DNA of 64,000 nt, from assembly GCF_003385395.1 (NCBI RefSeq), contig NZ_QNUG01000015.1:35161-99160 (forward strand). The letters are read 5' to 3'. The position numbers were made by a program, and so were the translations under genes. The stretch's first letter is position 1; the number at the start of each line of letters is the position of its first letter. Of the stretch, positions 9,060 through 20,564 are shown one piece after another. Below the pieces are notes generated by a model that worked only from the letters and a program-made list of their open reading frames with translations, ran no database searches and had not been told where the DNA came from. This stretch comes from Epilithonimonas hispanica (GTDB lineage: Bacteria; Bacteroidota; Bacteroidia; Flavobacteriales; Weeksellaceae).

Positions 9060-9542
9060 ATGAGCATCTTTCCTTCAACAATTTATGAATTCAAACTTAT
9101 TAATGGGCAAACTGAAACTTTAGAAAGACTAAATAGAAGAACCGAAGAATCCGAAAGTCTTATATCAAAAGTAACAGAAAAGTCTTTTATTGGAAAAGTA
9201 AAAAACAATAATTTTAGAATCATTTCATCAAACATCGGAAAAGGTGCTTTTTGTACATTAACCGGATTTATAAAAGAAGAAAAAGGAAAAGTTTTAGTGG
9301 AAATCAATAAACCCTTCAAAATACTTCTTACAATATTGATGCTTTTCCCCTTTGTTGCATTTTTCATCCAATTATTTTCAAAAACAGCTGAATTCAATCC
9401 AATATTCATAATAGTTTGCATAGGTCAAGTTTTAATTATTAGATTTTTTTTCATTGGAATATTCTTTAAAATACAATCCAAACAAAGCATCAGCAAACTA
9501 TCCGACGTTCTTGACACAGAATGGATTAATAAAAAAGAATAA
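9060..9542 (+). CDS. Small membrane protein of unknown function
   Basis: About 160 residues. The frame extends to a TTG at 9012, but the ATG at 9060 is preferred. The N-terminal half is soluble and charged (NRRTEESESLISKVTEK). Two hydrophobic spans follow near the C-terminus (ILLTILMLFPFVAFFIQLF and IIVCIGQVLIIRFFFIGIFF), separated by a short loop. It is not recognised as a named family. It is the only plus-strand gene between 0.9 and 24 kb and converges on the diacylglycerol kinase gene, 4 nt away. Confidence 0.65.
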   Translation: MSIFPSTIYEFKLINGQTETLERLNRRTEESESLISKVTEKSFIGKVKNNNFRIISSNIGKGAFCTLTGFIKEEKGKVLVEINKPFKILLTILMLFPFVAFFIQLFSKTAEFNPIFIIVCIGQVLIIRFFFIGIFFKIQSKQSISKLSDVLDTEWINKKE

Positions 9543-9546
9543 ATTC

Positions 9547-10395
9547 TCAAACCAAAATCCGTAAACTCTTCGGTAACACTTTGATATGAATAGGAGACTT
9601 AATTTTCTTGAATTCTCCATCGATGTGCCAAGTTTTTGTATTCACTTTGAACTCAATTTCTGAAACAGGAAGATAAGTCACGTAATCATCGTCTTTCAAG
9701 CGTTTTGTAAACATTCTGAAAGCGAAAAATGGAGAATACGTCAACGGAAATTTCTTAACCAAAACCAAATCTACCAAACCGTCACTTTTACTCGCCATAG
9801 GTGCAATATAAGCGTTGTTCCCGAATTGGCGTGTGTTAGCGATATTTAGCATTAGATATTTGCCATTGTATTGCTTGTAGTTTTCTTCTAGGAATTTGAT
9901 TTTAATTGGCTTGTATTTGAAAAAAGTCTGGATAGAAACTTTGATATAGTTTTTAAAACCTCGACTGGTTTTTTCAAATTCCTTCACCACTTTTCCATCA
10001 AATCCGGTTCCCGAAACATTAATCGAAAAATGTTCGTTGACCATAAACGTATCGATTTCCTTGGATTTTTTAGCTTCAATTTTTTCTAAAAGTCGGGAAA
10101 TATTTTTGTTGAAATTAGTTTCATTAGAAAAGCCATTGCCGGAACCTGCCGGGAAAACTGCAAGAATTTTGTTAGTATTAATGAGTTTTTGAGCAACAAC
10201 CGAAATAGTTCCATCACCTCCAACAGCCACGAAAACATCAACATCATTCCAAACTCTTCGGATAAACTCATCGGTATCCTCCAAAGATTGGGAAACCAAA
10301 TAAAGCGGATTATCAACTTTTTTGTGAAGCTCGTCCACAAAAGGCTGATAATTTTTCTTCGCCGAAAAAGGATTGATGATGAAGGCTGATTTCAT
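9547..10395 (-). CDS. Diacylglycerol/sphingosine kinase family lipid kinase
   Basis: A 282-residue DAGK_cat-type protein (YegS/LCB5 family). The nucleotide-binding motif GGDGT is at 59-63 (FVAVGGDGTISVVAQ), followed by the glycine-rich PAGSGNGF segment that is diagnostic of the family. The C-terminal half is the beta-sandwich domain (KTWHIDGEFKKI). It likely phosphorylates a lipid or polyisoprenoid alcohol; the substrate is unknown. It is preceded by the terminator of the upstream gene pair, so it probably has its own promoter. Confidence 0.9.
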   Translation of the reverse strand: MKSAFIINPFSAKKNYQPFVDELHKKVDNPLYLVSQSLEDTDEFIRRVWNDVDVFVAVGGDGTISVVAQKLINTNKILAVFPAGSGNGFSNETNFNKNISRLLEKIEAKKSKEIDTFMVNEHFSINVSGTGFDGKVVKEFEKTSRGFKNYIKVSIQTFFKYKPIKIKFLEENYKQYNGKYLMLNIANTRQFGNNAYIAPMASKSDGLVDLVLVKKFPLTYSPFFAFRMFTKRLKDDDYVTYLPVSEIEFKVNTKTWHIDGEFKKIKSPIHIKVLPKSLRILV

Positions 10396-10399
10396 TTTG

Positions 10400-10435
10400 T
10401 CAAAAATAAAAATACTCTGAGGATTTCAGAGTATT
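10400..10435 (-). terminator. Terminator of the DUF3298-DUF6526 pair
   Basis: Perfect 10-bp stem AATACTCTGA/TCAGAGTATT (10411-10420 with 10426-10435), followed on the minus strand by TTTTATTTTT. Confidence 0.8.
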
Positions 10436-10458
10436 ATTTGAATTAATTTTATTTATTG

Positions 10459-10477
10459 GGCTTCGAGAGCCTCAGCC
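10459..10477. repeat. Palindromic repeat GGCTTCGA...CTCAGCC, intergenic copy
   Basis: The 19-mer GGCTTCGAGAGCCTCAGCC is identical to a segment inside menE (57333-57351) and related to one inside recF (59418-59437, reverse strand). GGCT can pair with AGCC. Confidence 0.8.
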
Positions 10478-10512
10478 AGAAAATACAAACGATTCAGTCT
10501 TTTTTATTAAAG

Positions 10513-10540
10513 TTGTCATCCTGAGGCGCTGAAAGGATTT
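10513..10540. repeat. Hairpin repeat of the TGTCAT...GAAGGAT type
   Basis: TGTCATCCTGAGGCGCTGAA followed by AGGATTTT. ATCCT pairs with AGGAT around GAGGCGCTGAA. A second copy at 58916-58943 has different stem bases (ATTGC/GCAAT) that still pair, so the hairpin rather than the sequence is kept. Confidence 0.6.
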
Positions 10541-10548
10541 TCATATTT

Positions 10549-10995
10549 TTAAATTCTTCTGTTATCGGCTTTCCAGTTTTTGATATTCTGTTTTATTTTG
10601 GAAGAAGACCAATCATTCTCGATGGTTTTGTTGATTAATTCTATCAAATCTTCGTCTTCAGAAAACCTCAACGCAAAAATCTGAGAGTCGGAAAATTGAT
10701 ATGGTAAACTTTCCAATCGATTACCCGTAAAAGCAAAATATCGGAACTTGAATTCATTAATAATCAATCGGTCTTGCAATCCTAAAGCATAATGTTGGCG
10801 AAGCATAAATGATAATATAATTATTGAAATAATAACTGCGGAAACCATCAGCCAAATCAAACTTACACCTCTTTCATCAACCGCATTATCCCAAAATTCA
10901 AAAAGTGACAACACTAATAAAATCAACATTATCGGATAGAAAATAAAATGATGTAAAGGATAATATTTCCTATGATTTTTCAAATTTTGACTCAT
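10549..10995 (-). CDS. DUF6526 family membrane protein
   Basis: A 148-residue protein with two transmembrane spans near the N-terminus (FIFYPIMLILLVLSLF and LIWLMVSAVIISIIILSFML) and a soluble C-terminal part. It begins MSQNLKNHRKYYPLHH, characteristic of DUF6526 in Bacteroidota. Its ATG lies directly after the stop of the DUF3298 lipoprotein gene, so the two form an operon. Function is unknown. Confidence 0.75.
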   Translation of the reverse strand: MSQNLKNHRKYYPLHHFIFYPIMLILLVLSLFEFWDNAVDERGVSLIWLMVSAVIISIIILSFMLRQHYALGLQDRLIINEFKFRYFAFTGNRLESLPYQFSDSQIFALRFSEDEDLIELINKTIENDWSSSKIKQNIKNWKADNRRI

Positions 10996-10996
10996 C

Positions 10997-11791
10997 TTAC
11001 TTGATATTATATTGTTTGATAAACCCCGGTTTCAATTGGTCTTTGATATCTTTAAAATTTAAAGTAATATAAACAACACCGGCTGCATAAGCCGTAATCT
11101 CGTATTGATTATAGACAAACGTAATTTTATCTTTATCAAAATAGAAATTGTTATTGGGTGAGATTTTATCTTCCAAAAGCATTTCTTTTTGCTCCGGTTC
11201 ATCAAAATGAGCTTTCAATATCTTATCCCAACTAGCATCCGCAGGATTTTTAAGAATGTCATTTTGGGAAATCACTTTATTATTTTTTAAATCAAAAGTT
11301 TTGTAATTTTCAAAATAATAACCGTGTGCACCACCGGAATATCCACTTCCAAAGTAGCGCAAAGTAAGAATATCATCCTTATGAGAAACCACCTTCATTG
11401 CAGAAGACTCGTCCCAAGTCTGCTTGAATTCTGGAGACCATTCTTCTGAACTTTTCTTGTTATCTGCAAAGCTTTTCTGCATTTGTTTCATCAAAGCAGC
11501 TTTTAGAGAATTAGCGTCGTAAGAAGTTCCGTCGAACTTGAATTCTTTATAAATACTATCAAGAATCACTTTGTTTTGAATTGATGGGAAAACAAGCAAT
11601 TGTCTGTCAAATTTGGCTGTCAGATTTTTATTAATTACCAAAGAATCCTGAACTCTAACTGAATCTATCACGAATTCGTTCTTTGTAACAAGACTGTCTG
11701 ATTTTGAAACTTCTGTAGTTACTTTATTGTCTTTTTTAGAACAAGAAGCCACTAAAATGCCTAAAGACAAAATAACAAATAAATTTTTCAT
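10997..11791 (-). CDS. Lipoprotein with DUF4163/DUF3298 (RsiV-like) domains
   Basis: A 264-residue lipoprotein with signal and lipobox LVASC (Cys17). The mature part resembles the DUF3298/DUF4163 fold seen in RsiV and in periplasmic or surface proteins, including the FGSGYSGGAHGYYF segment and the late DKITFVYNQYEITAYAAG strand. It is probably anchored in a membrane facing the periplasm. Ligand unknown. It is followed immediately by the DUF6526 gene. Confidence 0.8.
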   Translation of the reverse strand: MKNLFVILSLGILVASCSKKDNKVTTEVSKSDSLVTKNEFVIDSVRVQDSLVINKNLTAKFDRQLLVFPSIQNKVILDSIYKEFKFDGTSYDANSLKAALMKQMQKSFADNKKSSEEWSPEFKQTWDESSAMKVVSHKDDILTLRYFGSGYSGGAHGYYFENYKTFDLKNNKVISQNDILKNPADASWDKILKAHFDEPEQKEMLLEDKISPNNNFYFDKDKITFVYNQYEITAYAAGVVYITLNFKDIKDQLKPGFIKQYNIK

Positions 11792-11823
11792 AGTTTTATT
11801 TTAATTGATAATATTCTGATTGA

Positions 11824-11854
11824 TAACAAAAAACCTTCCAAAATTGGAAGGTTT
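11824..11854 (-). terminator. Terminator of gyrB
   Basis: Perfect 11-bp stem AAACCTTCCAA/TTGGAAGGTTT (11831-11841 with 11844-11854), then TTTTTTG on the minus strand. Confidence 0.85.
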
Positions 11855-11881
11855 GATTTTTATAATTTTATTTTGAATCAA

Positions 11882-13855
<1,974 letters not shown>

Positions 13856-14001
13856 TTATTAACCTTGTGAAAAACATCTCTTTTTTTCTATTAATTAAAT
13901 ATCATTAAAGCTTACAAATATCGTTAAAAAAATCGAGATATGAAAGCCTTAAAATCAGTCAAAAATGACAAGTTTTTAACAGGGATGCTTGGGAATTTTG
14001 A

Positions 14002-14034
14002 ATAAAAAAAATCGAACTGTAAAAGCTCGATTTT
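14002..14034 (-). terminator. Terminator of gltB-gltD
   Basis: Stem AAAATCGA.../...TCGATTTT (about 14007-14016 with 14025-14034, one mismatch), followed by eight T on the minus strand, 27 nt past the gltD stop. Confidence 0.75.
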
Positions 14035-14060
14035 ATAAAATTTAAATATTGATAAAAGTT

Positions 14061-15488
14061 TTAATTTTTCAAAAACTCATCCACTTTTTTCGCACAATCC
14101 CGGCCTTCCGCAATCGCCCAAACAACCAAGCTTTGTCCTTTTCTGGCATCGCCACAAGAGAAATATTTAGTTTGATTGGTTCGGAATTCTTTATTATTTC
14201 CAATCAGATTTCCTTTCGGGTCAAGATTAATATCCAAAGCTTCCACCAAACCTTTTTGCTCAACGTGCGTGTAACCTAAAGCGATGAAAGCATAATCACA
14301 TTCGATAACAAATTCTGAGTTTGGTTTTTCTGTGTAGAGATTCCATTTTCCGTCTGCATCTTTTGTCCATTCAGCTTCCACAAGACGAAGACCCGTAAGA
14401 TTTCCGTTTTCATCTTTTACAAATTCTTTGGAATTGACAGACCATCTTCTTTCGCAACCTTCTTCGTGAGATGACGTAATCTGCAAAGTCATCGGCATTG
14501 TTGGCCAAGGCATAGTTTCGTCTCGTTTTGTAGGTTGCATTGGTTTATAATAAATCTGATAAACAACTTCCGCACCTTGACGATTCGAAGTTCCGATACA
14601 ATCTGAACCCGTATCTCCACCTCCAATTACAACTACCTTTTTCCCTTTAACATTGAGTTCTTCTTCATTAAAGTCGATTCCGCTAACTTTTTTATTATTC
14701 TGAACCAGAAAATCCATTGCGAAATGAACACCTTTCGCATCACGGTTTGGTAACATTAAATCCCGTGGAACTGTACTTCCCAAAGCCAAAACAACCGCAT
14801 CAAAATTTCTGTTCAATTCCTCGACTGAATAATTGACACCAACATTGACATTAGTTCTAAACTCAACACCTTCCTGTTCCATCCACCGAACGCGACGCTC
14901 AACAATATTTTTATCAAGTTTAAAATCTGGAATTCCAAATCTCAACAAACCACCAATTTCAGAATCTCTTTCGAAAACCGTCACCTGATGACCAGCCTGA
15001 TTCAATTGATAAGCAGAAGCCAAACCAGCAGGACCGGAACCAATAACCGCCACTTTTTTATCCGTTCTGAATTGAGGAACTTTTGGTTTTGCAAATCCTT
15101 GTTCAAAAGCGATTTCGATAATATTTTTTTCAATTTCTTCAATCGCAACAGGCAAATTATTAATTCCTAGAACACAGGCTCCTTCGCAAGGTGCAGGACA
15201 AATCCGGCCTGTAAATTCAGGGAAATTATTAGTTGAAGTTAAAATACGATAAGCCTTTTCCCATTGCTTTTTATAAACTGCATCATTGAATTCTGGAATC
15301 ACATTCCCCAACGGACAACCGCTCTGACAAAACGGAACACCACAATCCATACATCTTGCAGACTGCTCTTTCAGGAGCTTTTCAGAAGCTGGTTCATAAA
15401 ATTCCTTATAATTCTTCAACCTTTCCGAAACCGGAAGCTTCGCAGGCAACTCTCTGTCATATATCAAAAAACCATCTGTCTTTCCCAT
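14061..15488 (-). CDS. gltD: Glutamate synthase small subunit
   Basis: FAD- and iron-sulfur-containing subunit (475 aa) that feeds NAD(P)H electrons to GltB. The N-terminal cysteine clusters (CMDCGVPFC and CPAPCEGAC) bind 4Fe-4S centres. The two dinucleotide-binding motifs are GSGPAGLASAYQL and VVIGGGDTGSDC, and the late SCGDARKGQSLVVWAI segment is FAD-binding. Its ATG overlaps the gltB stop (TAATG), a sign of translational coupling, so the two subunits should be made in equal amount. Confidence 0.97.
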   Translation of the reverse strand: MGKTDGFLIYDRELPAKLPVSERLKNYKEFYEPASEKLLKEQSARCMDCGVPFCQSGCPLGNVIPEFNDAVYKKQWEKAYRILTSTNNFPEFTGRICPAPCEGACVLGINNLPVAIEEIEKNIIEIAFEQGFAKPKVPQFRTDKKVAVIGSGPAGLASAYQLNQAGHQVTVFERDSEIGGLLRFGIPDFKLDKNIVERRVRWMEQEGVEFRTNVNVGVNYSVEELNRNFDAVVLALGSTVPRDLMLPNRDAKGVHFAMDFLVQNNKKVSGIDFNEEELNVKGKKVVVIGGGDTGSDCIGTSNRQGAEVVYQIYYKPMQPTKRDETMPWPTMPMTLQITSSHEEGCERRWSVNSKEFVKDENGNLTGLRLVEAEWTKDADGKWNLYTEKPNSEFVIECDYAFIALGYTHVEQKGLVEALDINLDPKGNLIGNNKEFRTNQTKYFSCGDARKGQSLVVWAIAEGRDCAKKVDEFLKN

Positions 15489-18400
15489 TATTTCATTACA
15501 TTTATTTGATTCTCCATTACTTTTTTATATTCACGAGGATAGACTTTTACAAAGTGTTTCAGATTATTTTCAAAATCGCTTAAAAGATATTCCGCCAAAA
15601 GGCTTTTGGTCATTTCAAAATGTTCCTGTATCAAGGCAAAAACCAGATTTTTATCCCGATCTGTCAATTGCTCCAAATCCGCCATATCAGGATTGAAATT
15701 CTTTTCCAAATCCTTTCTGACATCCCATACATAAGCGATTCCACCACTCATTCCGGCTCCGAAATTCCGTCCGACTCCGCCCAAAATCACCACTGTTCCA
15801 CCCGTCATATATTCGCAACCGTGGTCGCCAATACCTTCTACGACAGCAATCGCTCCTGAATTACGAACACAGAATCTTTCGCCCGCCATTCCATTAATGA
15901 AAACCTTTCCGGAAGTTGCTCCGTACAAAGCCACATTTCCGATAATGCTATTTTCATTAGCTTTAATCACCGCTTCTTCATCCGGAAAAACAGCGAGTTT
16001 TGCACCCGACAGACCTTTCCCAAAATAATCATTAGCATCACCCTCCAAAATCATCGTAATTCCTTGGTTACAAAAAGCACCAAAACTTTGTCCTGCCGTT
16101 CCTTTAAAATTAAATTTCAAAGCATCTTCTTGCATTCCGTCCGAATGATAGATTTTCGTGAGTTCGTGGGAAAGAATTGTCCCAACTGTTCTGTCAGTAT
16201 TTTTAATTAAAAAAGAAGCTTCTACTTTTTCGTTATTTTCTAAAGCTGATTGCGACACTTCCAGCATTTCCCAAGACAAAGATTCATCCAAACCACTGTC
16301 TTGTTCCTCTGCTTTTACAATTGGTAAATCAGTTTCCATCTTGAAAAGAAGTCCACTCAAATCTATGTTTTGATGTTTCCAGAATTTGATTTCTTTTTTC
16401 TTTTCCAGACATTGAGATTGGCCGACCATTTCATCAATCGTTCTAAAACCAAGACTTGCCATTATCTCGCGAACTTCCATCGCTAAAAATGTAAAGTAAC
16501 TCACCAAATGCTCTGGTTTTCCTGTGAATTTTTTACGCAACTCTTCATTCTGAGTCGCAATCCCAACAGGGCAAGTATTAAGATGACATTTTCTCATCAA
16601 GATACAACCTTCAACAATCAAAGCAGATGTTGCAATTCCCCATTCTTCCGCCCCAAGCAACGTTGCCATTACCAAATCACGTCCGGTTTTCATTTGCCCA
16701 TCAACCTGAACCGTAACTCTTTGTCTTAATTTATTTTTGATTAAAGTCTGATGCGTTTCCGCCAATCCCAATTCCCAAGGCAAACCTGTATGACGAACCG
16801 AACTCAAAGGCGAAGCTCCCGTTCCGCCATCATAACCGGAAATCAGAATATGGTCAGCTTTTGCTTTAGCAACGCCAGAGGCAATCGTACCAACTCCGGC
16901 CTTCGAAACCAATTTAACAGAAATTCTTGCGTGGCGATTGGCATTTTTCAAATCAAAAATTAACTGCGCCAAATCTTCTATGGAATAAATATCGTGATGA
17001 GGAGGCGGCGAAATTAAACCAACGCCCGGCGTAGAATGTCGCGTTTTTCCAATCCAAGAATCCACTTTTTCGCCTGACAATTGCCCACCTTCCCCCGGTT
17101 TTGCACCTTGCGCCATTTTGATTTGAAGTTCTTCTGCTTCTGCCAAATATCTCGCTGTTACTCCAAATCTACCTGAAGCAACTTGCTTGATTGATGAACG
17201 CAGACTATCGCCGTTTTCATTAATAACATATCTGTTTTCATCTTCGCCACCTTCGCCTGTATTACTTTTTGCACCAATTCTATTCATCGCAATGGCCAAA
17301 GTCGTATGAGCTTCCCAAGAAATCGAACCAAAAGACATTGCTCCAGTCGCAAAACGTTTCAGAATATTTTCAATCGGCTCAACTTCCGATAAAGGAATGG
17401 ATTGACGGTCATTTTTAAACTCCAACAAACCTCTTAACAACGACGCATTTTCGGTTTGACGATTGACCGCTCTAGAATATTTTTTGAATGTTTCGTAATT
17501 ATCATTCCAAGTTGCCTGTTGCAAAAGATGAATGGATTGAGGATTAAATTGATGATATTCGCTGTCTTTTCTCCATTGATAAATTCCTCCGGAATCTAAA
17601 ATTCCAAACGCTGAATCATTCTTGAAAGCCTGATAATGTTTCGCTAAAGCTTCTTTCGCAATTTCATCAAAACCAATTCCGTTGATTCTGGAAATCGCTC
17701 CGGTAAAGCAAGTATTAACTAAAGGCTTATTAAGACCGATAATCTCAAAAATCTGCGCACCGTGATAAGATTGTAAAGTCGAAATTCCCATCTTTGAAAA
17801 AATCTTCAACAATCCGTCTCCAACTGCTTTTTTATAATTGGATTTAAGTTGTTCTAAATCCGCATCCTGCTTGAACTCGCCATCATAAAACATCTGCCTG
17901 ATACTCGCCAAAGCCAAATAAGGATTAATCGCAGTCGCTCCAAAACCGAGCAAACTTGCAAAATGATGAACCTCCCAAACATCGCCGGCTTCAATCACTA
18001 AACCAACTCTTCTGCGAACCCCTTTTCTGATCAAATGATGATGAACAGCCGAACAAGCCAACAAAGAAGGAATCGATGCGTGTTGAGAATCCAAAGACCT
18101 GTCGGACAAAATAATCACCTCAAAACCATCTTCCACCGCATCTATCGCATAACGACAAATTCTATCCAAAGCTTTCTTTAAACTTCCTTCTTTCTCATCT
18201 GCTTTGAAATATGTATAAATTGTTTTCGACTGAAATTTCCCTGTATCAACACTTCTTAATTTTTCTAATTGTTCATTATTAAGAATCGGATGTTCAAGTT
18301 TTATAGAATGAGCAAAGTTTTTATCATCCTCCAAAAGATTTCCATTTCCGCCGATAATAGTAGTCAAAGACATTACCAATTTTTCACGAATTGGGTCGAT

Positions 18401-20020
18401 TGGCGGATTCGTAACCTGCGCAAATAATTGTTTGAAATAAGAACTGAAATGCTGTGGTTTTTCACTCAAAACTGCCAACGGTGCATCAAATCCCATCGCA
18501 CCAATCGGTTCTTTACCGTGAACCGCCATTTCTTTAATGACTTTATCCAAATCTTCTCTTGAATAACCAAACGCTTTCTGATATTTAAAAATATCTTCGG
18601 ATTGTAATTTATTAAATCTGATTTTCGGACTTGGTAATTCCTTCAGATTGATATTCATTTTATCCAGCCAATCACGATAAGGTTTTGATGTACAAATTTC
18701 TTTTTTTAGTTCGTCATCGCTAACGATAACACCTTTTTTCATATCAACCAAGAACATTTTTCCCGGCTGAAGACGACCTCTTTTGATGACATTTTTTGGA
18801 TTGACAGGCAAAGCTCCCGATTCCGAAGCCATAATCACCAAATCGTCCGAGGTCACGCAATATCTCGAAGGCCGAAGTCCGTTTCTATCCAAAGTCGCGC
18901 CAATCATTTCGCCATCCGTAAAAGAAATAGAAGCAGGACCATCCCAAGGTTCCATCATACAAGCGTGGAACTCATAGAAATCCTTTTTGTAATCTTCCAT
19001 TTGTTTGTTTCCGTCCCAAGCTTCGGGAATCAACATCATCATCGTATGAGGCAAAGAGCGACCAGAATGATAAAGCAATTCTACCATATTATCGAGATAG
19101 GAAGAATCGGATTGATTCGGTTTTGTCAATGGCAAAATCATATCCATTTCCTGAGGTGTAAAATTGGGATTTGAAAAAGTTTTTTCTGAAGATTTTAGCC
19201 AATTGAGATTTCCACCGATTGTATTGATTTCGCCATTATGCGCTAGAAATCGAAACGGTTGCGCCAAACTCCAAGTCGGAGATGTATTGGTCGCAAAACG
19301 GGAATGAATCATCCCAAACGCAGAACGTGTTTTAGGATTCGTCAAATCTTTGAAGTAATTACGAATCTGAACAGAACGCAATTGTCCTTTGTAAATCAAC
19401 TTCTTACAAGAAAACGAAGCCACATAAAAACCAATCGGGTCATTGCTCGTCACACTTGTAATCTGATGTGAAATATAATTGCGAAAAACAAACAGTTTTC
19501 GTTCAAAATCTTTATCCGTTTCCACATCAAAAGGACGTTCCACAAAAAGCATTTCCATTACAGGTTCAACACTTTTTGCCAAATCTCCCAAGTCTATGTT
19601 ATTGACTGGAACCGGCCGATAACCCAAAATCTTAAGCCCCAGTTTATCTGCAGACTGCGCTATAATCTCTTTGCACTCTTCGCGGATAAAATTATTCTGA
19701 GGAAAAAATAACATTCCAACGCCATAAAAATTAGGATCTGGCAAATCAAAACCGAAATTGAGCGCTTCATCATACAACAACTCGTGCGGAATCTGAATCT
19801 GCAAACCCGCACCATCACCCGTATTACTTTCGTAACCAGTTGCGCCGCGATGCTCCATATTTTCGAGCATCGTTATAGCGTCGCTGACGATTTTGAAACT
19901 TTTGATTCCTTTTATATTAGCCACAAAGCCGACTCCGCAGGAATCGAATTCTGTTTCGGGTAAATAAAGTCCTTGATTTTTGGGAATGGATTTTTGGGAA
20001 ATTTTCCTTGCTCTTTTCAT
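15488..20020 (-). CDS. gltB: Glutamate synthase large subunit
   Basis: 1510-residue enzyme forming two glutamates from glutamine and 2-oxoglutarate. Residues 1-27 look like a propeptide ending before C28 (FDSCGVGF), the catalytic N-terminal cysteine of the class II glutaminase domain. A central domain, the FMN-binding synthase domain and a 3Fe-4S site (CHLNTCPVGIA) follow, then the C-terminal beta-helix domain with GGxGxNFGAGMSGG repeats. With gltD it is the nitrogen-assimilation operon. Full family length; no damage seen. Confidence 0.98.
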   Translation of the reverse strand: MKRARKISQKSIPKNQGLYLPETEFDSCGVGFVANIKGIKSFKIVSDAITMLENMEHRGATGYESNTGDGAGLQIQIPHELLYDEALNFGFDLPDPNFYGVGMLFFPQNNFIREECKEIIAQSADKLGLKILGYRPVPVNNIDLGDLAKSVEPVMEMLFVERPFDVETDKDFERKLFVFRNYISHQITSVTSNDPIGFYVASFSCKKLIYKGQLRSVQIRNYFKDLTNPKTRSAFGMIHSRFATNTSPTWSLAQPFRFLAHNGEINTIGGNLNWLKSSEKTFSNPNFTPQEMDMILPLTKPNQSDSSYLDNMVELLYHSGRSLPHTMMMLIPEAWDGNKQMEDYKKDFYEFHACMMEPWDGPASISFTDGEMIGATLDRNGLRPSRYCVTSDDLVIMASESGALPVNPKNVIKRGRLQPGKMFLVDMKKGVIVSDDELKKEICTSKPYRDWLDKMNINLKELPSPKIRFNKLQSEDIFKYQKAFGYSREDLDKVIKEMAVHGKEPIGAMGFDAPLAVLSEKPQHFSSYFKQLFAQVTNPPIDPIREKLVMSLTTIIGGNGNLLEDDKNFAHSIKLEHPILNNEQLEKLRSVDTGKFQSKTIYTYFKADEKEGSLKKALDRICRYAIDAVEDGFEVIILSDRSLDSQHASIPSLLACSAVHHHLIRKGVRRRVGLVIEAGDVWEVHHFASLLGFGATAINPYLALASIRQMFYDGEFKQDADLEQLKSNYKKAVGDGLLKIFSKMGISTLQSYHGAQIFEIIGLNKPLVNTCFTGAISRINGIGFDEIAKEALAKHYQAFKNDSAFGILDSGGIYQWRKDSEYHQFNPQSIHLLQQATWNDNYETFKKYSRAVNRQTENASLLRGLLEFKNDRQSIPLSEVEPIENILKRFATGAMSFGSISWEAHTTLAIAMNRIGAKSNTGEGGEDENRYVINENGDSLRSSIKQVASGRFGVTARYLAEAEELQIKMAQGAKPGEGGQLSGEKVDSWIGKTRHSTPGVGLISPPPHHDIYSIEDLAQLIFDLKNANRHARISVKLVSKAGVGTIASGVAKAKADHILISGYDGGTGASPLSSVRHTGLPWELGLAETHQTLIKNKLRQRVTVQVDGQMKTGRDLVMATLLGAEEWGIATSALIVEGCILMRKCHLNTCPVGIATQNEELRKKFTGKPEHLVSYFTFLAMEVREIMASLGFRTIDEMVGQSQCLEKKKEIKFWKHQNIDLSGLLFKMETDLPIVKAEEQDSGLDESLSWEMLEVSQSALENNEKVEASFLIKNTDRTVGTILSHELTKIYHSDGMQEDALKFNFKGTAGQSFGAFCNQGITMILEGDANDYFGKGLSGAKLAVFPDEEAVIKANENSIIGNVALYGATSGKVFINGMAGERFCVRNSGAIAVVEGIGDHGCEYMTGGTVVILGGVGRNFGAGMSGGIAYVWDVRKDLEKNFNPDMADLEQLTDRDKNLVFALIQEHFEMTKSLLAEYLLSDFENNLKHFVKVYPREYKKVMENQINVMK

Positions 20021-20042
20021 CTACATCAATTTTGGATACTAA

Positions 20043-20050
20043 CAAACTTA
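20043..20050 (-). promoter_or_regulatory. -7 box TAAGTTTG upstream of gltB
   Basis: TAnnTTTG match on the minus strand, 22 nt before the gltB ATG. A TTG lies upstream, but only 13 nt away, shorter than the usual spacing. Confidence 0.5.
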
Positions 20051-20330
20051 ATGAAAAAAGAGTCAAAAATGATTTTAAATTACCGAATCAGCAATTACAA
20101 AAACCATAAATAAGATTTAAAACAAATAAAACATCTTTTATTTGCTAATAATTTACATTAATTTAATATTGAATAATTATTCGTTAAAATTAAATTAATA
20201 TTAAAAACACATAAAATATTAACAATCAGACCATTAGTTAAAATCAACATTTCAATTAGGCTCGAAAAAGATTGAAAACAAATCTAATTTTTCTAAAAAC
20301 CCAGCAAAGTCTAAAATTTAGCAGATAAAA

Positions 20331-20359
20331 TAAAAACACCCCTAAAAAATTTAGGGGTG
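20331..20359 (-). terminator. Strong hairpin terminator, distal to lysS
   Basis: Perfect stem CACCCCTAA/TTAGGGGTG (20337-20345 with 20351-20359), followed on the minus strand by TTTTTATTTTAT. It lies 205 nt beyond the lysS stop, farther than the other terminators in this window. Confidence 0.75.
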
Positions 20360-20564
20360 CAATATTTTAAAACACAATTTCAAGTGAAACTAGATTATAT
20401 TTTCATATAATAATCAACTTGAAACCATTTTTAATTATTTAGAAAGTAAAATCGAAAGACAAAATTCAATTTTAATAATTCCGTAACAAAAACTAAAATT
20501 ACTTAAACAATCAATAAAATAAGTTTTATTTTGAATAGTTTTCGATAGCAATTTTAAGAAAACG

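Larger units (their letters stand above)
20021..20564. other. 544-nt AT-rich gap between gltB and lysS
   Basis: No gene seen. Next to gltB there is a minus-strand TAAGTTTG box (20043-20050), 22 nt above the gltB start. At 20337-20359 there is a strong hairpin. The 205 nt between that hairpin and the lysS stop hold no convincing ORF and may be a long lysS 3' leader or a small RNA. Confidence 0.5.
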
